A DNA stretch of 64,000 bases from Variovorax sp. 770b2. GTDB lineage: Bacteria > Pseudomonadota > Gammaproteobacteria > Burkholderiales > Burkholderiaceae_C. The stretch covers positions 212,527-276,526 of the forward strand of contig NZ_FOXJ01000008.1 in NCBI RefSeq assembly GCF_900115685.1, in the 5' to 3' direction. The number at the start of each line of letters is the position of its first letter. Position 1 is the stretch's first letter. The translations under genes and the position numbers were made by a program. The notes below the pieces were generated by a model, which saw only the letters and a list, made by a program, of their open reading frames with translations, was not told where the DNA came from and did no database searches. Of the stretch, positions 32,965-40,610 are shown piece after piece.

Positions 32965-33297
32965 ATGATGATCGATGATGCGCCCATTCAATACTGGAGC
33001 TCCGAGACGGAGCGCAACGCCTACAACGCGGCCTTCTACGAGCTGGGCCTGCGCTGGCACTGGGATCGCGAAACCTATTGCCAATTGCTGCGCCAGAGCC
33101 AGGACGGCCCCGAGCGCGTGTGCCATTACCTCAGCACGCACCAGCCGCATCTGCTGCGCGCCTACGACGCCAAATCGCTGGCCGAGGTGATCGAGCAGAA
33201 GAAGGAAGTGCACCAGCAGCGCGAATTGAGCCAGGGCCTCGGAAACCGGCGCTATTTCAATTGGGCCGAAAGCCACGGCGCCGAATTGGGCGCGTAA
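32965..33297 (+). CDS. Hypothetical protein heading the CoA-ligase operon (110 aa)
   Basis: A soluble protein with the opening MMIDDAPIQYWSSETERNAY, a helical middle (YNAAFYELGLRWHWDRETYC and QLLRQSQDGPERVCHYLSTH), and a C-terminal KKEVHQQRELSQGLGNRRYF. AGGAG sits seven bases before the ATG at 32965. No family is recognised. Its position 10 bases before the ligase beta-subunit gene in an operon suggests a metabolic accessory or regulatory role. Confidence 0.7.
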   Translation: MMIDDAPIQYWSSETERNAYNAAFYELGLRWHWDRETYCQLLRQSQDGPERVCHYLSTHQPHLLRAYDAKSLAEVIEQKKEVHQQRELSQGLGNRRYFNWAESHGAELGA

Positions 33298-33307
33298 AGC
33301 AATTGCC

Positions 33308-34480
33308 ATGAATATCCACGAATACCAGGGCAAGGACGTATTGCGCAAATACGGCGTCACCACGCCCCGTGGATTCGCCTGCGCATCGGCCGACGAAGCC
33401 GCCGACGCCGCCACCCGCCTGGGCGGCCGCGCCTGGGTGGTGAAGGCGCAGATCCACGCCGGCGGCCGCGGCAAGGGCGGCGGCGTGAAGCTCGCGTGGT
33501 CGGTGGACGAAGTGCGCCGGCACGCGAGCCAGATGCTCGGCATGACGCTCAAGACCCACCAGACGGGCCCCGAAGGCCGCGTGGTGAAGCGCCTGCTGGT
33601 GGAAGAGGGCATCGAGGTCGACAAGGAGCTCTACCTCGCCATGGTGGTCGACCGCGAAGCGGGCCGCGTGGCGCTGATGGCCTCCAGCGAAGGCGGCATG
33701 GACATCGAAGAGGTCGCCGCGCGCACGCCCGGCAAGATCCACAAGGTGCTCATCGATCCGGCGACGGGCCTGAAGGGCAGCGAGGCCGACATCGTGGCGC
33801 GCAGCATCGGTCTCTCGGGCAAGTCGGTGATGCAGGCGCGCACGCTGATGCAGAACCTCTACCAGGCGTTCGACGCGAGCGATGCGTCGCTCGCCGAGAT
33901 CAACCCGCTGGTCGTGACGCGCGACGGCCGGGTGATCGCGCTGGACGCCAAGTTCAACTTCGATCCGAACGCGCTCTATCGCCAGCCCGAGATCGTGGCG
34001 ATGCGCGACTTCGACGAGGAAGACCCGGCCGAGGTCGAGGCGTCGCGTTTCGATCTCTCGTACATCGCGCTGGACGGCGACATCGGCTGCCTGGTGAACG
34101 GCGCGGGCCTGGCGATGGCGACGATGGACGTGATCAAGCTGTACGGCGGTTCGCCCGCCAACTTCCTGGATGTGGGCGGCGGCGCGACGGCCGAGAAAGT
34201 GACGCAGGCCTTCAAGCTGATGCTGCGCAACCCCAACCTGCGCGCGATCCTGGTCAACATCTTCGGCGGGATCATGAAGTGCGACGTGATCGCGCGGGGC
34301 GTGATCGCCGCCGCGCGCGAGGTCGAGCTCTCGGTGCCGCTCGTGGTGCGCATGAAGGGCACCAACGAGAGCCTGGGCCGCACGATCCTTGCGCAATCGG
34401 GCCTGCCGATCCTCACGGCCGACGACATGGCGGATGCCGCCCAACAGGCCGTGGCTGCAGCCCGGCGGAGGAGCAACTGA
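33308..34480 (+). CDS. Acid-CoA ligase beta subunit, SucC/MtkA type (ATP-grasp)
   Basis: A 390-residue ATP-grasp subunit. The start MNIHEYQGKDVLRKYGVTTP, the ATP loop AQIHAGGRGKGGGVKL, SEGGMDIEEVAA, the Mg-binding EINPLVVT, and GLAMATMDVIKLYGG with NFLDVGGGA are all in place. The family covers succinyl-CoA synthetase and malate-CoA ligase (MtkA). Length and motifs fit either, and the substrate cannot be decided by eye. Because it lies in an oxalate cluster and away from other TCA genes, a specialised role is likely: supply of a CoA donor for the CoA-transferases, or activation of another dicarboxylate. Confidence 0.88.
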   Translation: MNIHEYQGKDVLRKYGVTTPRGFACASADEAADAATRLGGRAWVVKAQIHAGGRGKGGGVKLAWSVDEVRRHASQMLGMTLKTHQTGPEGRVVKRLLVEEGIEVDKELYLAMVVDREAGRVALMASSEGGMDIEEVAARTPGKIHKVLIDPATGLKGSEADIVARSIGLSGKSVMQARTLMQNLYQAFDASDASLAEINPLVVTRDGRVIALDAKFNFDPNALYRQPEIVAMRDFDEEDPAEVEASRFDLSYIALDGDIGCLVNGAGLAMATMDVIKLYGGSPANFLDVGGGATAEKVTQAFKLMLRNPNLRAILVNIFGGIMKCDVIARGVIAAAREVELSVPLVVRMKGTNESLGRTILAQSGLPILTADDMADAAQQAVAAARRRSN

Positions 34481-34481
34481 A

Positions 34482-35381
34482 ATGTCGATCCTCGTCAACA
34501 AGCACACCCGCGTCCTCACGCAGGGCATCACCGGCAAGACCGGCCAGTTCCACACAGCGATGTGCCGCGACTACGGCAACGGCCAGAAGTGCTTCGTCGC
34601 GGGCGTGAACCCGAACAAGGCGGGCAAGTCCTTCGACGGCATTCCGGTCTTCGGCACGGTGAAGGACGCGAAGGCGGAAACCGGCGCCACCGTGTCGGTG
34701 ATCTACGTGCCGCCGCCGTTCGCGGCGGCCGCGATCGACGAAGCCGTCGATGCGGGAATGGAGCTGGTCATCTGCATCACCGAAGGCATTCCGGTGCGCG
34801 ACATGATGCGCACGCGCCACCGCATGGAGGGCAGCAGGACGCTCCTGCTCGGGCCGAACTGCCCGGGGCTGATCACGCCCGACGAAATCAAGATCGGGAT
34901 CATGCCGGGGCACATCCACCAGCGCGGGCGCATCGGCGTGGTGTCGCGCTCGGGCACGCTGACCTACGAAGCGGCGAGTCAATTGGCGCGCTTCGGCATC
35001 GGGCAATCGACGGTGGTGGGCATCGGCGGCGATCCGGTGGGCGGGTTGAAGCACATCGACGTGCTCAAGATGTTCAACGACGACCCGCGCACCGACGCCG
35101 TGATCATGGTCGGCGAGATCGGCGGCAACGAAGAAGAGATCTGCGCGCACTGGATCAAGGACCACATGCGCAAGCCCGTGGTCGGCTTCATCGCCGGCGC
35201 CACCGCGCCGCCCGGCAAGCGCATGGGCCACGCGGGCGCCATCGTCTCGGGCGGGCGCGGCACCGCGCAGGAAAAACTCGCGGTGATGAAGGCGTGCGGC
35301 ATCCACGTGACCAGCAATCCGGCGGAGATGGGGAAGCTGCTCGCATCGCTCGTCATTCCCGACTACCTCCCGTTCGACTGA
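34482..35381 (+). CDS. Acid-CoA ligase alpha subunit, SucD/MtkB type
   Basis: A 299-residue partner of the preceding gene (one base between stop and start). The CoA-binding Rossmann part (VLTQGITGKTGQFHTA; GVNPNKAG) and the phospho-histidine loop GKRMGHAGAIVSGG near residue 245-258 (active His in GHAGA) are intact. The C-terminus (NPAEMGKLLASLVIPDYLPF) differs from housekeeping SucD, again suggesting a specialised pair. Confidence 0.9.
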   Translation: MSILVNKHTRVLTQGITGKTGQFHTAMCRDYGNGQKCFVAGVNPNKAGKSFDGIPVFGTVKDAKAETGATVSVIYVPPPFAAAAIDEAVDAGMELVICITEGIPVRDMMRTRHRMEGSRTLLLGPNCPGLITPDEIKIGIMPGHIHQRGRIGVVSRSGTLTYEAASQLARFGIGQSTVVGIGGDPVGGLKHIDVLKMFNDDPRTDAVIMVGEIGGNEEEICAHWIKDHMRKPVVGFIAGATAPPGKRMGHAGAIVSGGRGTAQEKLAVMKACGIHVTSNPAEMGKLLASLVIPDYLPFD

Positions 35382-35431
35382 TCGATCCGATCCGTCGAAC
35401 GGCCCGCAGATTTCAAGAAAGCACACAACAA

Positions 35432-36202
35432 ATGAAACAGCAGCAATGGGTCCGTTTTGAAGATGCCGGCAAGGCCACGTTCGGCACCGTGCAGGGCGAT
35501 GCGGTGCACGAGCACCAGGGCGACATGTACGGAAGCTGCGAGCCCACGGGCCGGGTGTTCGTGCTCGCGGGCCTGAAGCTGCTCACGCCCAGCGAGCCCA
35601 CGAAGGTGATCGCGCTGTGGAACAACTTCCATGCGCTCGGCGCGAAGCTGAGCCTGCCGGTTCCCGCGGAGCCGCTCTATCTGCTGAAGGCGCCCAATTC
35701 CTTCGCGGCCCACGGCGATGCGATCCGAAAGCCCCTGTGCGAGGGCAAGGTGGTGTTCGAGGGCGAACTGGGCATCGTCATCGGCAAGACCGCCACCGCC
35801 GTGGCCGAGGCCGATGCGCTGGACCACGTGTTCGGCTACACCTGCGCCAACGACGTGACCGTCGCCGACATCCTGAACCGCGACGCATCCTTCGCCCAGT
35901 GGGTGCGCGCCAAGGGCTTCGACACCTTCTGCCCGATGGGTCCGGTAGTGGCCACCGGCCTCGATCCTGCAACGCTCGTCGTGACCACCGTGCTCAATGG
36001 CGAGGAGCGCCAGAACTACCCGATCAGCGACATGCGCTTTTCCGTGCAGCAGCTGGTCAGCCTGATCTCGCAGGACATGACGCTGAACCCCGGCGACGTG
36101 ATCCTGTGCGGCACCTCGGTGGGCGTCGGCTCGATGAAGCCGGGCAGCCAGGTGGAGATCGGCATCGAAGGCATCGGCAAGCTCTCCAACCGCTTCGGCT
36201 GA
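35432..36202 (+). CDS. Fumarylacetoacetate hydrolase (FAH) family protein
   Basis: A 256-residue FAH-fold enzyme. The divalent-metal ligands are visible as E110 and E112 (VVFEGELGIVIGK) and D141 (YTCANDVTVADI), with GFDTFCPMGPVV and the terminal GDVILCGTSVGVG. Family members hydrolyse or decarboxylate beta-keto acids and acylpyruvates, including oxaloacetate decarboxylase/tautomerase activity. Next to a CoA ligase and a pyruvate kinase, an oxaloacetate- or acylpyruvate-type substrate is plausible but not shown. Confidence 0.87.
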   Translation: MKQQQWVRFEDAGKATFGTVQGDAVHEHQGDMYGSCEPTGRVFVLAGLKLLTPSEPTKVIALWNNFHALGAKLSLPVPAEPLYLLKAPNSFAAHGDAIRKPLCEGKVVFEGELGIVIGKTATAVAEADALDHVFGYTCANDVTVADILNRDASFAQWVRAKGFDTFCPMGPVVATGLDPATLVVTTVLNGEERQNYPISDMRFSVQQLVSLISQDMTLNPGDVILCGTSVGVGSMKPGSQVEIGIEGIGKLSNRFG

Positions 36203-36264
36203 GACGAAGAAAAAGGGGAGCCTTGCCGGCCTCGGCAACGCATTCAAAACTACTGGGGATCGAC

Positions 36265-37275
36265 ATGAAGATTGCAGTCATCGGCGCAGGCGCCATCGGC
36301 GGCCTGGTCGGCGCGAAACTCGCGCTGGCCGGGGAGGACGTCACGTTCATCGTGCGGGGCGCGAACCTCTCGGCCATCAAGGCGAACGGCTTCAAGCTGG
36401 TCTCGGCCGAAGGCCAGGAGCAGGTCGCGCGCAACGTGAAGGCCACCGACAGCTACGAGGAGGCCGGCCCGCAGGACATCGTCGTCCTCGCGATGAAGGC
36501 GCACCAGGTCGAGGCCGTGGCCAACGACGTGCCCAAGCTCTTCGGCCCCGAGACGATGGTGGTGACGATGCAGAACGGCATTCCGTACTGGTACTTCCAC
36601 AACCACGGCGGCGCGCTCGCGGGCACGCCGGTGCGCAGCGTCGACCCCACGGGGCTGGTGGGCGCGAAGGTGCCGGCCGAGCGGGTGATCGGGTGCGTGG
36701 TGTATCCCGCGTCCGAACTCATTGCGCCCGGCGTGGTGAAGCACATCGAAGGCGATCGCTTCCCGGTCGGCGAGCTCGACGGCTCGTCGAGCGAGCGCGT
36801 GAACCGTGTCTCGGCCTGCTTCACCGGCGCGGGCTTCAAGGCACCGGTGCTGGACAACATCCGCGCCGAGATATGGCTCAAGCTGTGGGGCAACCTCACC
36901 TTCAACCCGATCAGCAGCCTCTCGCATTCGACGCTGGTGGACATCTGCCAGTACCCGCCCTCGCGCGACCTGGCCGCCGCGATGATGCGCGAGGCCCAGG
37001 CCGTCGCGCACAAGCTGGGCATCGAGTTCCGCGTGACGCTGGAAAAGCGCATCGCCGGCGCCGAGAAGGTCGGCAAGCACAAGACCTCGATGCTGCAGGA
37101 CGTCGAGGCCGGCCGCGCGCCGGAGATCGATGCGCTGGTGGGCGCGGTGGTCGAGCTGGCGCGCCTGACCGACACCTCGACGCCGCACATCGACACCGTC
37201 TACACGCTGGTGAAATTGCTGGCGCGCACGATGGAAGACCAGCGCGGCCAGGTCCGGCTTCGCGAAATGGCATGA
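36265..37275 (+). CDS. 2-dehydropantoate 2-reductase family (ketopantoate reductase-like) protein
   Basis: A 336-residue NADP-dependent reductase fold. The N-terminal MKIAVIGAGAIGGLVGAKLA has the GxGxxG cofactor loop, followed by AMKAHQVEAV and the catalytic-lysine helix EIWLKLWGNLTFNPISSLS near residues 206-224. PanE paralogues are common in catabolic clusters and often reduce other 2-keto acids. It lies inside the ligase/FAH/pyruvate-kinase operon, so a role in reducing or re-oxidising a small 2-keto/2-hydroxy acid is more likely than pantothenate synthesis. Confidence 0.87.
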   Translation: MKIAVIGAGAIGGLVGAKLALAGEDVTFIVRGANLSAIKANGFKLVSAEGQEQVARNVKATDSYEEAGPQDIVVLAMKAHQVEAVANDVPKLFGPETMVVTMQNGIPYWYFHNHGGALAGTPVRSVDPTGLVGAKVPAERVIGCVVYPASELIAPGVVKHIEGDRFPVGELDGSSSERVNRVSACFTGAGFKAPVLDNIRAEIWLKLWGNLTFNPISSLSHSTLVDICQYPPSRDLAAAMMREAQAVAHKLGIEFRVTLEKRIAGAEKVGKHKTSMLQDVEAGRAPEIDALVGAVVELARLTDTSTPHIDTVYTLVKLLARTMEDQRGQVRLREMA

Positions 37276-37291
37276 GAAAGAGCAACACACC

Positions 37292-38713
37292 ATGAGACGC
37301 ACACGCAGCGCAAAGATCGTCGCCACGCTCGGCCCGGCCACCCCCGACGAGCAAGCCATTCGCGCGCTGTTCGAGCGCGGCGTGGATGTGTTCCGGCTGA
37401 ACTTCAGCCACGGCTCGCAGCACGACCATGCGCGCCGGCTGGAGGCCATCCGCCGGCTCGAGCAGGAGTTCGGCCGGCCCATCGGCGTGCTGCTGGACCT
37501 GCAGGGCCCCAAGCTCAGGCTGGGCACCTTCGAGGGCGGGCGCGCGCAACTGGAGGCGGGGCGGCGCTTTCGCCTCGACATGGACACCAGGACGAGCGGC
37601 GACTACCGCCGCGCGCCGCTGCCGCACCCCGAGATCTTCGCGGCGCTGCAGGCCGGCACCGACCTGCTGCTGGACGACGGCAAGCTGCGCCTGCGCGTGG
37701 AGAGCCACGGCGCCGATTTTGCGGAGACCACCGTCATCGTCGGCGGGCCGATCTCCGACCGCAAAGGCGTGAACGTGCCGAGCGTGCTGCTGCCGATTTC
37801 GCCGCTCACGCCGAAGGACCGCGACGACCTGGATTTCGGTCTCTCGATGGGCGTGGACTGGGTGGCGCTCTCGTTCGTGCAACGGCCCGAGGACATCACC
37901 GAGGCGCGCGAGATCATCGGCAAGCGCGCCTGGATCATGGCCAAGCTGGAGAAGCCCGCCGCCATCGAGCACCTGGACGGCATCGTCGCGCTGGCCGACG
38001 GCATCATGGTCGCGCGCGGCGACCTCGGCGTGGAGCTGCCGCCCGAGCAGGTGCCGGAGCTCCAGCGCCGCATCGTGCGCGCCTGCCGCCAGCACGGAAA
38101 GCCCGTGGTGGTGGCCACGCAGATGCTCGAATCGATGATCGCGGCGCCCGTGCCCACGCGCGCCGAAGTGTCCGACGTGGCGACGGCCATCTACGACGGC
38201 GTCGATGCGGTGATGCTCTCGGCCGAATCGGCCTCGGGCAAGTACCCGCTGGAGGCGGTCGGCATGATGGACCGCATCGTCGCGCGCGTGGAGGGCGACC
38301 CGTCGTACCGCACCGGCATCGATGCCACGCACGACGTGGCGCTGTCGACCACGGCCGATGCCGTGTGCGCCTCGATGCGCCAGGTGGCCGCGCTGCTCGC
38401 GCCGGCCGCCACCGTCACCTACACCTCCTCGGGCTTCACGAGCCTGCGCGCTGCGCGCGAGCGGCCGGCGGTGCCGATCCTGAGCTTGACGCCCGACGTC
38501 GCCGCCGCGCGCCGCATGGCGATGGTCTGGGGCGTGCACGCGGCGCTGGTCGATGACGTGCACGACGTGGCCGAGATGATCGACTGCGCCTGCCGCACCG
38601 CGCAGGCCGAAGGCTTCGCGAAGGCGGGCGACGACGTGGTGGTGGTGGCGGGGTTGCCCTTCGGTTTGTCGGGCACGACGAACCTGTTGCACGTCGCGCG
38701 AATTCCGGTGTGA
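37292..38713 (+). CDS. pyk: Pyruvate kinase
   Basis: A 473-residue enzyme converting phosphoenolpyruvate and ADP to pyruvate and ATP. It has the N-terminal AKIVATLGPATPDEQAI and LNFSHGSQHDH, the catalytic-lysine region IMAKLEKPAAIEHLDGI, and the signature GIMVARGDLGVELPPEQVPE with ATQMLESMI. Length matches bacterial type enzymes. Its place at the end of a small-acid catabolic operon recalls the pyruvate kinases found with glycerate/tartrate genes. It is probably a second, condition-specific isozyme. Confidence 0.94.
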   Translation: MRRTRSAKIVATLGPATPDEQAIRALFERGVDVFRLNFSHGSQHDHARRLEAIRRLEQEFGRPIGVLLDLQGPKLRLGTFEGGRAQLEAGRRFRLDMDTRTSGDYRRAPLPHPEIFAALQAGTDLLLDDGKLRLRVESHGADFAETTVIVGGPISDRKGVNVPSVLLPISPLTPKDRDDLDFGLSMGVDWVALSFVQRPEDITEAREIIGKRAWIMAKLEKPAAIEHLDGIVALADGIMVARGDLGVELPPEQVPELQRRIVRACRQHGKPVVVATQMLESMIAAPVPTRAEVSDVATAIYDGVDAVMLSAESASGKYPLEAVGMMDRIVARVEGDPSYRTGIDATHDVALSTTADAVCASMRQVAALLAPAATVTYTSSGFTSLRAARERPAVPILSLTPDVAAARRMAMVWGVHAALVDDVHDVAEMIDCACRTAQAEGFAKAGDDVVVVAGLPFGLSGTTNLLHVARIPV

Positions 38714-38780
38714 CAACCGGCGGCCGGGAGGGCGCGCGCTGTACGATCGCGCTTCGATTGCAGCCCCTCTTTTTCTCCCG

Positions 38781-39731
38781 ATGAAGCATGCGACCCTGCG
38801 CCAGTTGAAGGTCTTCGAGGCCGTCGCGCGGCTCTTGAGTTTTTCGCGTGCGGCGGAAGAGCTTCACCTCACGCAACCCGCCGTCTCCACGCAGGTCGCC
38901 AAGCTCGAGGAGCACGCGGGCAACGTGCTGTTCGAGCAGTTCGGCAAGAAGATCTTCCTGACGCCCGCGGGTGCCGAGCTGCTGCAGATCAGCCGCGCGA
39001 TCATCCAGCAGTTCGAGGCGGCCGAGAACGCGATGATGCAGTTCAAGGGCGTCTCGGGCGGCAAGCTCAACGTGGGGGTCATCAGCGCGGGCGACTACTT
39101 CTTTCCGCGCCTCCTGGTGGAGTTCGCGAGCCGCCACCGCGGCGTGACGCTGAACTTCACCGTGCACAACCGCGAAGGGCTGCTCACCCACATTGCGGAC
39201 AACCTCACCGACCTCGCGATCATGGTGCGGCCGCCCACCGATCTGGACACGTCGAACCAGGCCTTTGCGCCGCACCCTTATGTGATCGTCGCGCCGCCGA
39301 CGCATCCGCTGGTGGGCGTGCCGGGCATTCCGTTGAAGCGCCTGATGCGCGAGCCGTTCGTGGTGCGCGAGAAGGCATCGGACACCTGGCATTCGATGGA
39401 GGACGGCTTCGGGCGCGAGCTGGAGCACATCAACATCGCGATGGAGATCCGCAGCACCGAGACGATCAAGCAGGCGGTGATCGCGGGCATGGGCGTGAGC
39501 TTCGTCTCGGCGCACACCATCAGCCAGGAGCTGAAGGCCGGCAGCCTCTGCGTGCTCGATGTGGAAGGCTTTCCGCTGATGCTCAACTGGTACGTGGTGC
39601 ATCGCCGCACCAAGCGCCTGCCGCCGGTGGCGCAGGCCTTCAAGGACTTTCTGCTGAGCGATGGCGCATCGCTGATCTCGCAGATCGTGCCGTTCAAGCC
39701 TTTGCGATCACATCTGCAATCACAGCCCTGA
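38781..39731 (+). CDS. LysR family regulator (CbbR-like)
   Basis: A 316-residue LTTR with an N-terminal winged helix (LRQLKVFEAVARLLSFSRAA, LTQPAVSTQVAKLEEHAGN) and a substrate-binding domain (KLNVGVISAGDYFFPRLLVE). The N-terminus is most similar in style to CbbR-type regulators. It is on the same strand, 67 bases after pyruvate kinase, so it may be read from the same operon or its own promoter. Its targets could be the upstream acid-metabolism operon. Confidence 0.88.
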   Translation: MKHATLRQLKVFEAVARLLSFSRAAEELHLTQPAVSTQVAKLEEHAGNVLFEQFGKKIFLTPAGAELLQISRAIIQQFEAAENAMMQFKGVSGGKLNVGVISAGDYFFPRLLVEFASRHRGVTLNFTVHNREGLLTHIADNLTDLAIMVRPPTDLDTSNQAFAPHPYVIVAPPTHPLVGVPGIPLKRLMREPFVVREKASDTWHSMEDGFGRELEHINIAMEIRSTETIKQAVIAGMGVSFVSAHTISQELKAGSLCVLDVEGFPLMLNWYVVHRRTKRLPPVAQAFKDFLLSDGASLISQIVPFKPLRSHLQSQP

Positions 39732-39738
39732 AAAAACA

Positions 39739-39761
39739 AAAGAGCGCATGAAGCGCTCTTT
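39739..39761. terminator. Bidirectional intrinsic terminator
   Basis: AAAGAGCGC-ATGAA-GCGCTCTTT is a perfect 9-bp stem. On the plus strand it is followed by GTCTTT; on the minus strand by TTGTTTTTT (A-run at 39731-39740). It lies between the convergent lysR gene and the 58-residue minus-strand gene and serves both. Confidence 0.88.
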
Positions 39762-39781
39762 GTCTTTGGGGCGGGGCACGA

Positions 39782-39958
39782 TCAGTTGGTCAGTGCGCTG
39801 CGGATGCTCTTGCGGTGTTGCACGAGTGCGGCGCGGGCTGCCTTGTACATGATCACGATGGGCATCGCGGCGACCAGGTCGCGCAGCGCATCTTCGTTGG
39901 TGGTGGTGGCGGGCGATGCGTTGCGGATCGCGCGGGAATCGAGGGTGGTGTTGCTCAT
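39782..39958 (-). CDS. Small unknown protein with its own Fnr-type promoter (58 aa)
   Basis: A frame from the ATG at 39956-39958, with AGGAG eight bases upstream, encodes MSNTTLDSRAIRNASPATTT, then NEDALRDLVAAMPIVIMYKA and a basic end (RAALVQHRKSIRSALTN). It has one mildly hydrophobic helix (LVAAMPIVIMY) that is too short for a clear transmembrane span. No family recognised. A good sigma-70 promoter (40008-40036) and a perfect TTGACC-N2-GGTCAA palindrome (40055-40068) precede it, and a terminator follows, so it is very probably a real, regulated gene of the oxalate set. Confidence 0.72.
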   Translation of the reverse strand: MSNTTLDSRAIRNASPATTTNEDALRDLVAAMPIVIMYKAARAALVQHRKSIRSALTN

Positions 39959-40007
39959 GGAAATGCTCCTGAAGGTTGAATCAAAAAGACTGAAGGGATT
40001 ACCCGCA

Positions 40008-40036
40008 ATTTTAGGGTTTACCCTAGACGCACGCAA
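40008..40036 (-). promoter_or_regulatory. Sigma-70 promoter of the 58-aa gene
   Basis: On the minus strand, TTGCGT (40036-40031) and TAAAAT (40013-40008) are separated by exactly 17 bases. The expected start would be near 40001, about 43 bases before the ATG, and would put the palindrome at 40055-40068 at about -61, the class I activator position. Confidence 0.65.
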
Positions 40037-40054
40037 ACGCTGATTTCGCGTTTC

Positions 40055-40068
40055 TTGACCTAGGTCAA
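40055..40068. promoter_or_regulatory. Fnr/Crp-type operator upstream of the 58-aa gene
   Basis: TTGACCTAGGTCAA is a perfect 14-bp palindrome. It shares the half-sites TTGACC/GGTCAA with the sites at tctC and oxc. Confidence 0.75.
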
Positions 40069-40119
40069 TTTTTCTCCTTGCAAATGGGCATTGCAAGCCC
40101 GTATTCGGGGCCTTTGTTC

Positions 40120-40232
40120 GGGGCGTGTGCGCAGGCCACCGGGTACTCCCCTCCGCGAATGTCCTCCGGCCTTCGGCCTCCCCCTTGATTTCGCTGCGGG
40201 GAGCACCCGATGCCCTGCGCACTGGGCACGCT
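40120..40232. repeat. REP-like palindromic element, copy B
   Basis: Reverse-complement copy of the element at 27000-27106. Arms are CGGGTACTCCCC (40140-40151) and GGGGAGCACCCG (40198-40209). The inner loop holds CTTGATTTCGC and CGCGAATGTCCTCC. Confidence 0.85.
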
Positions 40233-40261
40233 GCGGTGATCGGCCGATCAACGACCGCCCT

Positions 40262-40360
40262 GATGAGGTCGCGGTGATGGTGGGCCCTGTTTCGCGAAAT
40301 CAAGGGGGAGGCCGCAGGCCGGAGGACATTCGCGAAACAGAGCCCACCGTCGCCGTGATC
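40262..40360. repeat. REP-like palindromic element, copy C
   Basis: Arms 40279-40298 (GGTGGGCCCTGTTTCGCGAA) and 40329-40348 (TTCGCGAAACAGAGCCCACC) pair at 19 of 20 positions. The loop CGAAATCAAGGGGGAGGCC...GGAGGACATTCGCG is shared with copies A and B, while the outer arms differ. It lies between copy B and the oxlT promoter in a 652-base gene-free stretch (39959-40610). Confidence 0.85.
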
Positions 40361-40464
40361 TCGCCCTGAACAACAGCGCCAAAAGCCACCCAACGCAAGC
40401 GCATGCGGATGTTCGTTTGCTAGGGATATCACGGGGGTCCCAACAGCTCGCGATTCGTGTGAAC

Positions 40465-40478
40465 TTGACTGCGGTCAA
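40465..40478. promoter_or_regulatory. Fnr/Crp-type operator upstream of the OxlT-like gene
   Basis: TTGACTGCGGTCAA matches TTGACC-N2-GGTCAA with one mismatch. Twenty-two bases after it lies GACAGT (40501-40506, in CCGACAGT), a weak -10 candidate. The same hexamer at the same distance follows the fdsG site. Confidence 0.7.
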
Positions 40479-40610
40479 GAGTTTTTGAGTCGTGCCGTCC
40501 GACAGTCATCCACGCGCAAAAACAAGTGATTCATTTCTCTTTTTTCACTCGACTGATTGCGTCGTTTTTCCCGAGACCGTCGGACTCATCAAAACATTAA
40601 GGACAACGCC

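Noticed and set aside
40091..40369. 92-codon plus-strand frame in the gap before oxlT
   Set aside because: It runs through the two REP-like elements, has no ribosome site and no protein-like composition.
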